A DNA stretch of 39,039 nt from Candidatus Omnitrophica bacterium 4484_213. GTDB lineage: Bacteria; Omnitrophota; 4484-213. Made by a program: the position numbers and the translations under genes. The stretch covers positions 1 through 39,039 of the forward strand of contig MZGK01000004.1 in assembly GCA_002085025.1 (NCBI GenBank). Direction: 5' to 3'. How positions within the stretch are numbered: the stretch's first letter is position 1; each line of letters starts with the position of its first letter. The notes beneath the pieces were generated by a model. The model did not search any database, was not told the origin of the DNA, and saw only the letters and a list, made by a program, of their open reading frames with translations. This document shows positions 21,720-30,590 of the stretch, one piece after another.

Positions 21720-23953
21720 GAAAAGGGGTTAACGAGCAAGCAGCCGAGGATTTGGGCCTGAGTAAAGAAGAATTTATTAAAATCAAGGAGCTGTTAGGTA
21801 GGGTTCCAAATTTTGCCGAATTGGGTGTCTTTTCGGCAATGTGGTCGGAGCACTGCAGTTATAAGAATTCACGGAGGCTCTTTAGTCTGTTTCCTACCAA
21901 AGGCAGGCAGGTAATTGTTGGCGCCGGTGAAGAGAATTCGGGAATCGTTGATATCGGAGAGGGCCTCGGAGTTGCCTTTAAGATTGAGTCGCATAATCAC
22001 CCTTCGGCTGTGGAGCCCTTTGAAGCCGCGGCAACTGGCATTGGTGGCTGCTTGCGAGATATATTTACAACCGGAGCCAGGCCTATCGCTGCCCTTGGGG
22101 CATTGAGATTTGGCAGCTTAGATAACCAAAGGGTTAAATTTTTGTTTAAAGAGGTTACCAGAGGCTTGGCTCATTACGCCAATATTGCCGAGGTCAGTGT
22201 GGTAGGTGGTGATACCTATTTTGATGAGAGCTATGAAGGTAATCCTTTAGTTAATGCGCTTGTTGTTGGCATTGTCCGAGAGAAAAATATTGTAAGAGGC
22301 GGCGCATATGGAAAAGGGAATCCGGTATATTACATAGGAGGAGAAACAGGCAGAGATGGTATCGGCGGAGCGAGCTTCGCCTCCAAGGAAATAAGCCAAG
22401 AATCTCGAGGTAGGAAAAACGCTGTTGCTATTGGTGACCCCAAACTCGGAAGGCGTTTAAGAGAAGTGTGTTTAGAATTAATAGAGAAAGGTTTTGTTGT
22501 GGGAATGCAAGATATGGGTGCAGCCGGACTTACCTGCTCCTCCTCCGAGACAGCCACCAGAGCCGGCACAGGTATTGAAATAGATGTGGCTTTAGTTCCC
22601 CAGAGAGAAAAGGGAATGAACGCCTATGAAATTCTCTTATCTGAGTCCCAGGAGAGAATGCTTGTTATTTTAAAAGAGGATAAAGAAAAAGAGGCGTTGG
22701 ATGTATTAAAGAAATGGAATATTAATGCAGCAAAGATTGGGAGAGTAACCGACGATAAAATAATGCGGGTTAAAGAGAATGGTGCTCTGGTTTGCGAGAT
22801 TCCCGCTGAAGCACTTACCAAAAAGGCGCCGCTTTATCAAAGAGAAATAAAAGAACCTGCTTACTTAAAGGAGGCACAGAAATTGGTTCGCGAGTCCGTG
22901 AGAGAACCTCAGGATTTCAATAAAGTTTTATTGCAATTGCTTGGTTCTCCTACAATTGCCAGCAAAGAATCAGCATATAAAAAATTTACCTTTCTGAACA
23001 AAGAGGAAGTCGTAGCAAATGCCGGTTCAGATGCGGCTATAATCAGAATCAAAGGTACCAACAAAGCCTTGGCAATAAGCGTAGATTGCAACGGCCGGTA
23101 TTGCTATCTAAATCCTTACAATGGTGCAATGCTTGCCGTAGCCGAGGCGGCAAGAAATATAGTTTGTGCCGGGGGAAAACCCTTAGCAATTACAGACGGC
23201 TTAAACTTTGGAAATCCAATGAAGCCAGAAAACTACTGGCAGTTTGAAAAATGCGTAGAGGGACTTTCTACCGCTTGCAAAGCCCTAAACACACCGGTTG
23301 TTAGCGGGAATGTAAGTTTCTATAATGAAAATCCCAAAGGAGCAATAGATCCAACCCCGATGGTGGGTATGGTCGGACTAATAGAGGATGCTGATAGATA
23401 TGTCACCCAAGAATTTAAGAATGTTGGTGATTTAATAGTTCTTTTGGGTGAGAATAAACCTGACCTTTCGGGTAGCGAATATCTATATCTAATTCATAAG
23501 CAAAAGAAGGGCAACCCTCAGATAGATATAGAAAAGGAAAAGGCAGTTCAGGAGGTATGTCTTGAAGCAATTAAATCAAAGATTATTAATTCTGCCCATG
23601 ATTGCTCAGAGGGGGGGCTGGCAATAACTCTTGCTGAGTCCTGTATTAGTGAGGCAGAGCGAATGTTGGGAGCAGTGATAAAATTGGATGGTTTAAAAGA
23701 AAGAGACATAAGGTTAGATGAAGTTTTGTTTGCCGAAACGCCTTCGAGGATAGTGGTCTCTATAAGTAAAGATAAACTGAGGGTTTTAGAGCAAATAGCA
23801 GAGAAATACTCGATTTCCTATCAAGTCCTGGGTAATGTTAGCGGAAAAAGATTGACAATTGAATATAAGGGGACTCCAATAATAGATTTTCCTCTGAGTA
23901 CATTGAGCAATACCTGGAGAAATGCAATTCCATCGAGATTAAATGAGGACTAA
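21716..23953 (+). CDS. purL: Phosphoribosylformylglycinamidine synthase, PurL subunit, copy B
   Basis: Small-type PurL (745 aa from ATG 21716). Motifs: MWSEHCSYKNSR with the active-site His, [52 protein letters not shown]. Start 21716 is favoured over 21689 because it forms an ATGA overlap with DUF2061 and has GGGGGAGAAG upstream. No purS or purQ is linked to this copy, so it must share those of set A or work with free ammonia. The TAATG junction couples it to hisF-B. It is closer to the usual PurL consensus than copy A. Confidence 0.93.
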   Translation: MRKGVNEQAAEDLGLSKEEFIKIKELLGRVPNFAELGVFSAMWSEHCSYKNSRRLFSLFPTKGRQVIVGAGEENSGIVDIGEGLGVAFKIESHNHPSAVEPFEAAATGIGGCLRDIFTTGARPIAALGALRFGSLDNQRVKFLFKEVTRGLAHYANIAEVSVVGGDTYFDESYEGNPLVNALVVGIVREKNIVRGGAYGKGNPVYYIGGETGRDGIGGASFASKEISQESRGRKNAVAIGDPKLGRRLREVCLELIEKGFVVGMQDMGAAGLTCSSSETATRAGTGIEIDVALVPQREKGMNAYEILLSESQERMLVILKEDKEKEALDVLKKWNINAAKIGRVTDDKIMRVKENGALVCEIPAEALTKKAPLYQREIKEPAYLKEAQKLVRESVREPQDFNKVLLQLLGSPTIASKESAYKKFTFLNKEEVVANAGSDAAIIRIKGTNKALAISVDCNGRYCYLNPYNGAMLAVAEAARNIVCAGGKPLAITDGLNFGNPMKPENYWQFEKCVEGLSTACKALNTPVVSGNVSFYNENPKGAIDPTPMVGMVGLIEDADRYVTQEFKNVGDLIVLLGENKPDLSGSEYLYLIHKQKKGNPQIDIEKEKAVQEVCLEAIKSKIINSAHDCSEGGLAITLAESCISEAERMLGAVIKLDGLKERDIRLDEVLFAETPSRIVVSISKDKLRVLEQIAEKYSISYQVLGNVSGKRLTIEYKGTPIIDFPLSTLSNTWRNAIPSRLNED

Positions 23954-24720
23954 TGATGTTTAAAAGAGTTATCCCCTGCCTTGATATTAAAGACGGACGA
24001 GTAGTTAAAGGAGTGAAATTTGTAAATCTAAAAGACGCAAGGGATCCAGTAGAAGCTGCAATTGCCTATTCTAAACAAGGAGCAGATGAGCTGGTATTTT
24101 TAGATATTGCGGCTACAACCGAGAACAGAAAAACTCGACTTGATTGGGTGAAAAGAGTAGCTGAAGTAGTCACTGTTCCTTTCTGTGTGGGTGGAGGGAT
24201 AAGAGACATTACTGATATGCAAGATTTATTTGCTCTCGGTGTGAATAGGGTATCTATCAATACTGCGGCGGTGAAAAATCCCAACTTAATTAAACAAGCC
24301 GTTGAGAAATTTGGTGGCAAGAGAATTGTGGTGGCTATTGACGCAAAGTGCAAAGCGCAAAGTGCAAAGCGCAAATGGGAAATCTTGATTATGGGCGGAG
24401 AAGAATCGGTAGACTTGGAACTTATTGAATGGGCAAAGCAAGTAGAGAAGTTAGGTGCAGGAGAAATTTTGTTAACCAGCAAGGATGCCGATGGAACAAA
24501 GCAAGGTTATGATTTAGAGATGACCTCTGCAGTTGCCCAAGCAGTTAAAATTCCAGTAATTGCCTCTGGTGGAGCAGGCAACTTAGAGCATCTCTATCAG
24601 GCTTTCACAGAGGGTAAAGCCGATGCCGTGCTTGCCGCTTCTATTTTTCACTATGGAGTATATTCAATTAAAGAAGCAAAGGAATATTTGAAAAGTAAGG
24701 GGATTCTGGTTAAGATATAA
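23953..24720 (+). CDS. hisF: Imidazole glycerol phosphate synthase cyclase subunit, copy B
   Basis: A 255-aa TIM barrel with both catalytic aspartates (IPCLDIKDGRVVKG; VVAIDAK), VGGGIRDI, NRVSINTAA and [11 protein letters not shown]. The loop after the second Asp has about five extra residues (KCKAQSAKRK) encoded by a 14-bp tandem repeat. No hisH is attached to this copy; the only HisH is in set A. Isolated HisF is known to accept ammonia in vitro. ATG 23953 overlaps the purL-B stop; ATG 23956 is the alternative. Confidence 0.92.
   Translation: MMFKRVIPCLDIKDGRVVKGVKFVNLKDARDPVEAAIAYSKQGADELVFLDIAATTENRKTRLDWVKRVAEVVTVPFCVGGGIRDITDMQDLFALGVNRVSINTAAVKNPNLIKQAVEKFGGKRIVVAIDAKCKAQSAKRKWEILIMGGEESVDLELIEWAKQVEKLGAGEILLTSKDADGTKQGYDLEMTSAVAQAVKIPVIASGGAGNLEHLYQAFTEGKADAVLAASIFHYGVYSIKEAKEYLKSKGILVKI
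24343..24375 (+). repeat. 14-bp tandem repeat inside hisF-B
   Basis: GCAAAGTGCAAAGC occurs twice end to end (24343-24356, 24357-24370), followed by a partial third unit GCAAA. It enlarges a surface loop of HisF-B relative to copy A. Similar CAAA-rich units occur between genes near 33255-33345. Confidence 0.8.
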
Positions 24721-24825
24721 AAACATCCTATGCCAAATGGAAGGAACTATGCTTTTATCCTTCGTTTCGCTTACCCTAATACCCTAACGGGCACAAGCAA
24801 GCACAGGTAGGTTCTCGCCTTCAGG

Positions 24826-24855
24826 TATAAATTGAGGCAACTTCTCTATCGCCTC
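24826..24855 (+). promoter_or_regulatory. TATAAA box plus CTTCTCTA-loop hairpin upstream of purF-B
   Basis: GAGGCAA and TCGCCTC (one mismatch) enclose the invariant loop CTTCTCTA at 24841-24848. The preceding CTTCAGGTATAA is shared with the ilvC copy. It is the clearest feature in the 171-bp gap between hisF-B and purF-B. It may be a promoter with a structured 5' end, or a dispersed repeat. Confidence 0.55.
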
Positions 24856-24891
24856 TAAAAGGAATGGGCGAGGAAGGAAAAGGGGGTATAA

Positions 24892-26250
24892 ATGTCCGGT
24901 ATAATCGGGGTTTTTTCTGCCAAAAAGAAAGATGTTACAGATTCGCTTACCTATGGACTTTTTGCCCAACAGAATAGAGGTGAGAATGGGGCCGGTGTAG
25001 CCACAATCAAACACGGAATCAAGATTAAAAAGGGATACAAATCAGTAGGGGAGTTATTTAGCGAGAGGACAGATGCTGGAAGGAAATCTTTCTATGAGTT
25101 TCTGCGGGAAACAAAACCCTATGCCGGAATAGGACATACTTTATATGAAAAGAGTTCGGGATTGCAACCTACCGAGATAGAGAACGATAGATATCATATC
25201 GCCTTAGTTATGGACGGTGTATTTTTGGGGTATAAAGAGAAGAATGATATTGTCCTGGCAAGGATTTTCTTCAAGGCATTAAACGAAACAGAAGATGAAA
25301 TAAAGGCAACTGCACGGGTTATGGAGATATTAGATGATGCAGGGTTTTATAATGCCTGTATCTTGGTTCAAAATAAAAGCGAAACAAAGCTTGTTGCGTT
25401 CAGGGACCCACGGGGAGGCAAGCCACTCTCCTTGGGCAAAAACAATAATACTTATGCCATCGCTTCTGAAACCCAGGGTCTGGATGGAGCCCAGATTCCT
25501 TTCCTTAAGGATATAGAACCGGGTTCTATCTGTGTTATAGATGAGGAGGGTTTACGCACCGAGAAATTAGTGGAGAAAAAGCACTTTCTGGATATCTTTG
25601 AGTACATCTATTTTGCCTCACCGAATTCAATTATACAGGGGAAAAATGTTTTAGAGGTACGAAAAAAACTTGGAAAGAGATTATTTGAGCGCTATGGTTA
25701 CAAACCGAATATTCTGTGCCCATCGCCGGATTCTGGTCGGGGTTGCGCCTTAGGTTACTCCGAGGCTTCGGGAGTAGAAATAAAAGAGTATATCACAAAG
25801 AATCCAGGAGCCCCACGGACCTTTCAAGTAGAAGACCCAACTCTTAGGCAATTAGCATCTTTATCAAAGTTTAATATAAATCCTTTGGTAAAAGGAAAAA
25901 GAGCGGGAATTTGTGAAGACAGTATTGTCAGAGGTACGGTGATGGGGGTGGGGACTTCGGCTAAACTCAAAGCTCGGGGAGCAAAAGAGGTTGGTGTGCT
26001 TGTATCTTATGCCCCGATATCCTTTCACTCTTATAGAAGTGATGTTCGGGAAAAGATGGTTGCCGAGGGTTTGGCTGGTAAATCAGTAGAGGAAATAGGA
26101 GAAATAGTGGCAAAAAGCATTGGCGTAGATTATGTCTTTTATAACGATATCTCAGATGTGATAGAAATTTGTGGCGGAGGTAATTTTTGTACCGATTCCG
26201 CTACCGGTGATTATTCGTTTATAAAAAAGAAACTTTTGAGGTTTAAGTGA
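24892..26250 (+). CDS. PurF-like phosphoribosyltransferase with inactivated glutaminase domain, copy B
   Basis: The 452-aa protein aligns end to end with PurF. It begins MSGIIGVF, so the catalytic Cys2 is Ser. The glutaminase motifs have also changed: GHTLYEK replaces GHVRYST, and VMDGVFLG replaces AHNGNLTN. The C-terminal phosphoribosyltransferase half keeps the PRPP loop CEDSIVRGTVMG. Fe-S cysteines are partly lost (LDIFEYIYFAS; CTDSATGD). AGGGGG precedes the ATG. It may make phosphoribosylamine from ammonia, use another substrate, or be regulatory. It is not a simple redundant PurF. The frame is open and well conserved, arguing for selection. Confidence 0.88.
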   Translation: MSGIIGVFSAKKKDVTDSLTYGLFAQQNRGENGAGVATIKHGIKIKKGYKSVGELFSERTDAGRKSFYEFLRETKPYAGIGHTLYEKSSGLQPTEIENDRYHIALVMDGVFLGYKEKNDIVLARIFFKALNETEDEIKATARVMEILDDAGFYNACILVQNKSETKLVAFRDPRGGKPLSLGKNNNTYAIASETQGLDGAQIPFLKDIEPGSICVIDEEGLRTEKLVEKKHFLDIFEYIYFASPNSIIQGKNVLEVRKKLGKRLFERYGYKPNILCPSPDSGRGCALGYSEASGVEIKEYITKNPGAPRTFQVEDPTLRQLASLSKFNINPLVKGKRAGICEDSIVRGTVMGVGTSAKLKARGAKEVGVLVSYAPISFHSYRSDVREKMVAEGLAGKSVEEIGEIVAKSIGVDYVFYNDISDVIEICGGGNFCTDSATGDYSFIKKKLLRFK

Positions 26251-26294
26251 GACTGCAATTTAGCGAGTCTCGACGAGTGGAAATGCGCACAGTG

Positions 26295-26331
26295 ACCCAG
26301 CACTAATTTTCTGAGAAAATTAGTGCTGGGT
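26295..26331. terminator. Long perfect hairpin between purF-B and glmS
   Basis: CCCAGCACTAATTTT pairs perfectly with AAAATTAGTGCTGGG (15 bp, plus an outer A-T), loop CTGAG. There is no downstream U-run. A related hairpin with CACCCAACACTTT arms follows tRNA-Arg, so this may be a dispersed palindrome that also ends or separates transcripts. Confidence 0.5.
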
Positions 26332-26345
26332 TGCGTGCTTATTGA

Positions 26346-28099
26346 ATGTGTGGAATAGTCGGTTATATTGGCGAGAAGAGAGCCAGTTCAGTTATTCTCG
26401 AAGGATTGAAACGGCTTGAGTATCGGGGATATGACTCCGCTGGGATAGCGGTTATCAATAAACCCAGCACTAAAACCCTGGTCGGGGGTAAAAATAGACT
26501 CTCCGTCTTAAAATGCAAAAAAATGCTCATCCGCATCGCGACTGCAATGGCAAAATTGCTGTTGTTCACAACGGTATAATTGAAAATTATCAGGAGCTCA
26601 AAAAAGAATTGGAAAAAGATGATTGTGGATTTAAATCCCAGACCGATAGCGAAGTAATCCCTAATCTAATTAGCAAATTTTACAAAGGTGATTTAAAAAA
26701 GGCGCTGATAAAGGCAATGAAGAGATTAAAGGGCTCTTATGCCCTGGGAGTTATCTCTTCTGATGAACCAGAGCGATTGTTGGTAGCAAGGAGTGATTCT
26801 CCTCTGATTATTGGCCTGGGGAAAGGAGAGAATTTTATTGCCTCTGATGTCCCGGCAATTTTAAAGCATACTAAGAAGGTTATCTACCTCGAGAATAAAC
26901 AGCTTGCAGTTATTAAGAAAGACAGGGTTAATGTATTTGATTTAAAAGGCAAAGAGGTTTCTCCAAAAATAGATACTATCTCTTATGATGTTGAAGCGGC
27001 AAAAAAATTTGGTTTTAAGGATTTTATGCTCAAGGAGATCTATGAACAGCCAAGAGTTGTTTCTAAAATCCTCTCTCAGTGGATGAGCTTAGAAGGCAAT
27101 ATCAGAGTTAGAGATTTAGACCTAAACAAGGATTTCCTAAAAGAAATAGAACAGATAGTCATTGTCGCTTGTGGCACTGCTTTTCATGCCGGATTAGTGG
27201 GGAAATATATCTTTGAGTCCCTTGTGCGTTTGCCGGTCTGGGTAGATTTTGCCAGCGAATTTAGATATAGAAAGCCAATCATAAAAAAGAATACGCTCCT
27301 TATCGCCATCAGTCAATCCGGAGAAACCGCTGATACATTGGCGGCGGTGCAGGAAGCGAAAAAAAGTAAGATAAAAGTAATCTCTGTTTGCAATGTTCTG
27401 GGTTCATCTCTCATTCGCGAATCCGATATTAATCTAAACACCTACGCCGGTCCAGAGATAAGTGTAGCTTCCACAAAGGCATATACCGCTCAGCTGATGA
27501 CTCTCTATCTGCTCGCCCTATATCTGGCGAGATTAAAGCAAAATTTAAACGAGGATAAACTAAAAAAAGCAATTTCTTCTCTTGAGAAGGTCGCTCGCGG
27601 ACAGAAAAAGATTCTCGCTCGCAGTAGAGATATCAAAAGGATTGCCCGCAGGCATCTTCATTTTGGTGCCTTTCTTTATTTAGGGAGAGGAATTAACTTT
27701 CCCAACGCCTTAGAGGGGGCGCTAAAGTTAAAAGAACTTTCTTATATTCCTGCCGAGGGCTATGCCGCTGGCGAGATGAAGCATGGGCCGATTGCTCTTA
27801 TTGATGAATACCGAGCAGTAGTATGTATTGCCAACGATTCGCCTGTCTACGATAAGATGCTTTCCAATATTCAAGAGGGACTTGCCCGGAAGGGCAAAAT
27901 CATCGCAATCGCTAGCGAAGGAAATGAGGAGATAAAAAATTATGTTAAAGAAGCAATCTTTATTCCCAAAATAGAACCCTTGTTTTCGCCCTTGTTTGCC
28001 ATAATTCCTCTGCAACTTCTGGCTTATTATATAGCTTGCTTGAAGGGTTATGATGTAGATAAACCCCGTAATCTCGCTAAGAGTGTAACGGTTGAATAA
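26346..28099 (+). pseudogene. glmS: Glucosamine-6-phosphate synthase with internal deletion in the glutaminase domain
   Basis: GlmS makes glucosamine-6-P from fructose-6-P. The first frame ([27 protein letters not shown]) stops at 26579. The next frame (26513-28099, 528 aa) resumes at [23 protein letters not shown] and runs to the normal ending KSVTVE. About 25-30 residues holding the family GHTRWATHG motif are absent, and the frame is shifted. Both SIS isomerase domains are intact (SQSGETADT; ALEGALKLKELSYIPAEGYAAGEMKHGPIAL). If the sequence is right, glutamine use is lost, but an isomerase product from 26513 could be made. An assembly error is the main alternative. Confidence 0.8.
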
Positions 28100-28100
28100 A

Positions 28101-28298
28101 CCCCGTTAGAAAGGTAACAATTTAGAGGTAACTTCCCCGCTTGCTCCCGACAAACGGGAGGGCGGGCAGGTCTATCGTCCCTATATTTATTGAAAAGAAA
28201 AATTTCTGTAATTTTTTTGGGATCTCCTTGCTCCGTTAGATAGTCCACCGCAGGCGAATTTAACGGGGTGAGTAATCAGCTATAACGAGATTATGGCA
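28101..28298 (+). repeat. CCCCGTTA element plus GCTATAA hairpin in the leader of the DUF1846 gene
   Basis: CCCCGTTAGAAA (28101) and TTTAACGGGG (ending 28267) bracket the region, with an inner partial copy CTCCGTTA...TAACGGGG (28230-28267). Next come TGAGTAATCA and a hairpin GCTATAA-cgaga-TTATGGC (28279-28297), then the ribosome binding site. The block from ATCTCCTTGC onward is closely matched in the accB leader. This accounts for the 209-bp gap after glmS. Confidence 0.65.
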
Positions 28299-28308
28299 TG
28301 AGGTGATT

Positions 28309-29829
28309 ATGATAAAAAAAGTAGGTTTTGACAATGAACGATATCTAAAAGAACAGACTCAGGCTATCTTAGAAAGAGTCAAGAGATTTGATAACAAATT
28401 ATACCTTGAGTTTGGAGGGAAGTTCCTTTTTGATTATCATGCTGCAAGGGTTTTGCCTGGCTTTGACCCTAATGTAAAAATTCGGCTCTTGCAACAGTTG
28501 AAAGACAAGGCCGATATTCTGCTTTGTATATATGCCGGTGATATCGAAAGAAGAAAGATGAGAGCAGACTTTGGGATTACCTATGATGTTGATACTCTGA
28601 AGCTCATCGACGATTTAAGAAGTTGGGGCATTAATATAACTGCGGTAGTAATAACTCGTTTTGATAATCAACCCGCGGCTACGATATTCAAAAATAAACT
28701 AGAACACAGAAATATAAAAGTATACACCCATCGCTGGACAAAAGGATATCCTACAGATGTAGATTTGATTGTAAGTGATGAGGGTTACGGAGCAAATGAG
28801 TATGTCGAGACTAAGAATCCCTTGGTCATAGTTGCCGGGCCAGGTCCGGGCAGTGGAAAGTTGGCTACCTGCCTTTCTCAATTATATCATGATTATAAAA
28901 GAGGGAAAAAAAGCGGGTATGCTAAATTCGAAACCTTTCCTATTTGGAATCTGCCACTTAAGCATCCAGTAAATGCAGCTTATGAGGCAGCCACAGCTGA
29001 TATTAGAGATTTTAATCTGATAGACCCCTTTCATTTAGAGGCTTACGGAGAGAGTGCGATTAATTACAACCGCGATGTAGAGATATTCCCGGTAGTTAAA
29101 AGGATATTGAAGAGAATAACAGGGAGCGAATCAGTATATAAATCTCCGACAGATATGGGAGTAAATCGAGCCGGTTTTGGAATTATTGACGATGAAGTAG
29201 TTAAAGAGGCAGCAAAGCAGGAAATAATAAGAAGGTTTTTTAGATACAGCTGTGAACATGCGATGGGGTTTATGGATAAAGAAACAGTCCAGAAAACAGA
29301 GCTTATTATGAAAGAACTTAATGTCAAATTAGAAGACAGGACTGTGGTTGAACCGGCAAGGAGAGCGGCACAAGAAGCCGAGCTAAGTAAAAAAGGGAAT
29401 GAAGGAATTTTTTGTGGAGCGGCTATAGAGTTAAAAGATGGCTCAATTGTTACCGGAAAAAACTCTCCGCTTATGCATGCGGTCTCCAGTCTTGTTTTTA
29501 ATGCTATCAAGCACTTAGCTGAAATTCCCGACAAGATACACTTATTGTCACCGAGCACAATAGAGTCAATAGGGAGTTTCAAGAAAAACATTTTAGATAC
29601 AAAGACACTGAGTTTAAATCTGGAAGAAGCATTAATTATGCTTAGTATAAGTGCAGCTGCAAACCCCACCGTGCAAATAGCTATGGAGAAGTTGAAAGAA
29701 CTTCAAGGTTGCGAAGTGCATATGACTCATATTCCCAGTTCGGGTGATGAAGTAGGGCTAAGAAAGTTGGGAGTAAATCTTACTAGCGAGCCAAATTTCT
29801 CTAGCAAAAGTCTTTACATATCTCCATAA
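28309..29829 (+). CDS. DUF1846 family protein
   Basis: The 506-aa protein matches the DUF1846 family of full-length (about 500 aa) soluble proteins of unknown function, for example in Firmicutes. Visible blocks include [18 protein letters not shown] at the start, [40 protein letters not shown] (nucleotide-loop-like), [11 protein letters not shown] and [18 protein letters not shown]. No signal peptide or membrane segments are seen. ATG 28309 is preferred to GTG 28303 because GAGGTG lies at the right distance. It follows the amidotransferase cluster, with a structured leader in front. Confidence 0.85.
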   Translation: MIKKVGFDNERYLKEQTQAILERVKRFDNKLYLEFGGKFLFDYHAARVLPGFDPNVKIRLLQQLKDKADILLCIYAGDIERRKMRADFGITYDVDTLKLIDDLRSWGINITAVVITRFDNQPAATIFKNKLEHRNIKVYTHRWTKGYPTDVDLIVSDEGYGANEYVETKNPLVIVAGPGPGSGKLATCLSQLYHDYKRGKKSGYAKFETFPIWNLPLKHPVNAAYEAATADIRDFNLIDPFHLEAYGESAINYNRDVEIFPVVKRILKRITGSESVYKSPTDMGVNRAGFGIIDDEVVKEAAKQEIIRRFFRYSCEHAMGFMDKETVQKTELIMKELNVKLEDRTVVEPARRAAQEAELSKKGNEGIFCGAAIELKDGSIVTGKNSPLMHAVSSLVFNAIKHLAEIPDKIHLLSPSTIESIGSFKKNILDTKTLSLNLEEALIMLSISAAANPTVQIAMEKLKELQGCEVHMTHIPSSGDEVGLRKLGVNLTSEPNFSSKSLYISP

Positions 29830-29832
29830 TAG

Positions 29833-29860
29833 GCGTCCATAGTTCAACTGGATAGCTCAG
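29833..29860 (+). other. Possible 5' fragment of a tRNA (truncated tRNA-Arg-like)
   Basis: GCGTCCATAGTTCAACTGGATAG resembles the acceptor and D-arm half of a tRNA-Arg and lies directly before the intact tRNA-Arg. No anticodon or T-arm follows. It shares CCATAG.TCA..TGGATAG with the intact gene. This suggests a remnant of duplication or of integration at the tRNA. Confidence 0.45.
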
Positions 29861-29867
29861 CACATAT

Positions 29868-29944
29868 GTCCCCATAGCTCAGATGGATAGAGCGACGGAC
29901 TTCGAATCCGAAGGTCGCAGGTTCGAATCCTGCTGGGGACGCCA
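29868..29944 (+). tRNA. tRNA-Arg(TCG), CCA encoded
   Basis: The acceptor stem GTCCCCA pairs with TGGGGAC. The D-arm, anticodon loop CTTCGAA (anticodon TCG) and T-arm GCAGGTTCGAATCCTGC fold canonically. Discriminator G and CCA are genomically encoded. 77 nt including CCA. Confidence 0.95.
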
Positions 29945-29971
29945 CCCAACACTTTCTGAAAGTGCTGGGTG
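29943..29971 (+). terminator. Hairpin directly after tRNA-Arg
   Basis: CACCCA-a-CACTTT pairs with AAAGTG-c-TGGGTG around loop CTG, starting within the CCA end. It is related to the CCCAGCACT hairpin before glmS. No T-run follows. Confidence 0.45.
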
Positions 29972-30004
29972 ATCCTGAGCGAAGCGAAGGACATGAGGTA
30001 CTTC

Positions 30005-30129
30005 GTCCCGATAAAACGGGACTCGGCATCAAATTTTGCTTCGCAAAATTTGGCGAAAGGCCTTAGAACTTTCGCCGTTCCGACTTTCATTGGAACTCCT
30101 CAGAATCAAATTTAGCTTCGCTAAATTTG
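30005..30129. repeat. Three small hairpins, two sharing a TTC loop on covarying arms
   Basis: GTCCCG/CGGGAC (30005-30022), CAAATTTTGC-TTC-GCAAAATTTG (30030-30052) and CAAATTTAGC-TTC-GCTAAATTTG (30107-30129). The last two differ at one stem position with a compensating change on the other arm. With the GATTA motifs at 30182-30218 (GATTACACAGATTA...GATTA) they fill the roughly 300-bp gap between tRNA-Arg and the RemA gene, which otherwise holds no credible gene. Confidence 0.6.
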
Positions 30130-30243
30130 ACAAAAAGCCAAGAAAAAATATAATATATATAGCATCCACCTCAGCGGATGCCCGATTACACAGATTAAAA
30201 GAAGATTACCGCGATTAATACCAACCAGAGCGAGATATATCTT

Positions 30244-30495
30244 ATGAAAAGAGAAAGGAGAAGGGATAAAAAGGTAGTCAACTTAGGTTTTGAAAATTTG
30301 GTTTTTGCCGAAAGGATTGTAGCGATTGTTACTCCGGATTCTGCTCCCGTAAAGAGATTGATTTCCGAGGTAAAAAGAAGGGGTAAATTGGTGGATGTTA
30401 CCAATGGGCGAAAGACGCGGGCGGTTATCATTACGGACAGCGATTATATTATTCTTTCTAGTGTTCAGCCAGAGAGTTTAAAGGGGAGATTATAA
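30244..30495 (+). CDS. RemA/DUF370 family regulatory protein
   Basis: An 83-aa protein with the full RemA pattern: [59 protein letters not shown]. In Bacillus, RemA is a DNA-binding activator of matrix and osmoprotection genes. Here the role is inferred from family only. The N-terminus has an extra basic stretch (KRERRRDKK). It lies directly upstream of gmk and rpoZ, a common bacterial neighbourhood. Confidence 0.9.
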   Translation: MKRERRRDKKVVNLGFENLVFAERIVAIVTPDSAPVKRLISEVKRRGKLVDVTNGRKTRAVIITDSDYIILSSVQPESLKGRL

Positions 30496-30590
30496 CACTG
30501 ATAACACTGATAAATAAACACTGATGTCACTGATAATACATCAGTGTAATCAGTGGAGGTTTTCTATCAGTGTAATCATTTTAATCAGTG
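30496..30590. repeat. CACTGAT / ATCAGTG inverted array, left of gmk
   Basis: Four CACTGAT units (30496, 30505, 30519, 30528) are followed by four ATCAGTG units (30540, 30549, 30566, 30584), making a segmented inverted repeat that could fold in several ways. The last unit abuts the gmk start. A related array lies before coaB. Confidence 0.85.

Noticed and set aside
29844-30090. Minus-strand ORFs over tRNA-Arg
   Set aside because: They are antisense translations of the tRNA and nearby repeats (the common false peptide GVPSRIRTCDL).
30496-30590. Possible CRISPR array (short repeated units)
   Set aside because: Units are 7 bp with spacers of a few bases and mixed orientation; no cas genes are present.
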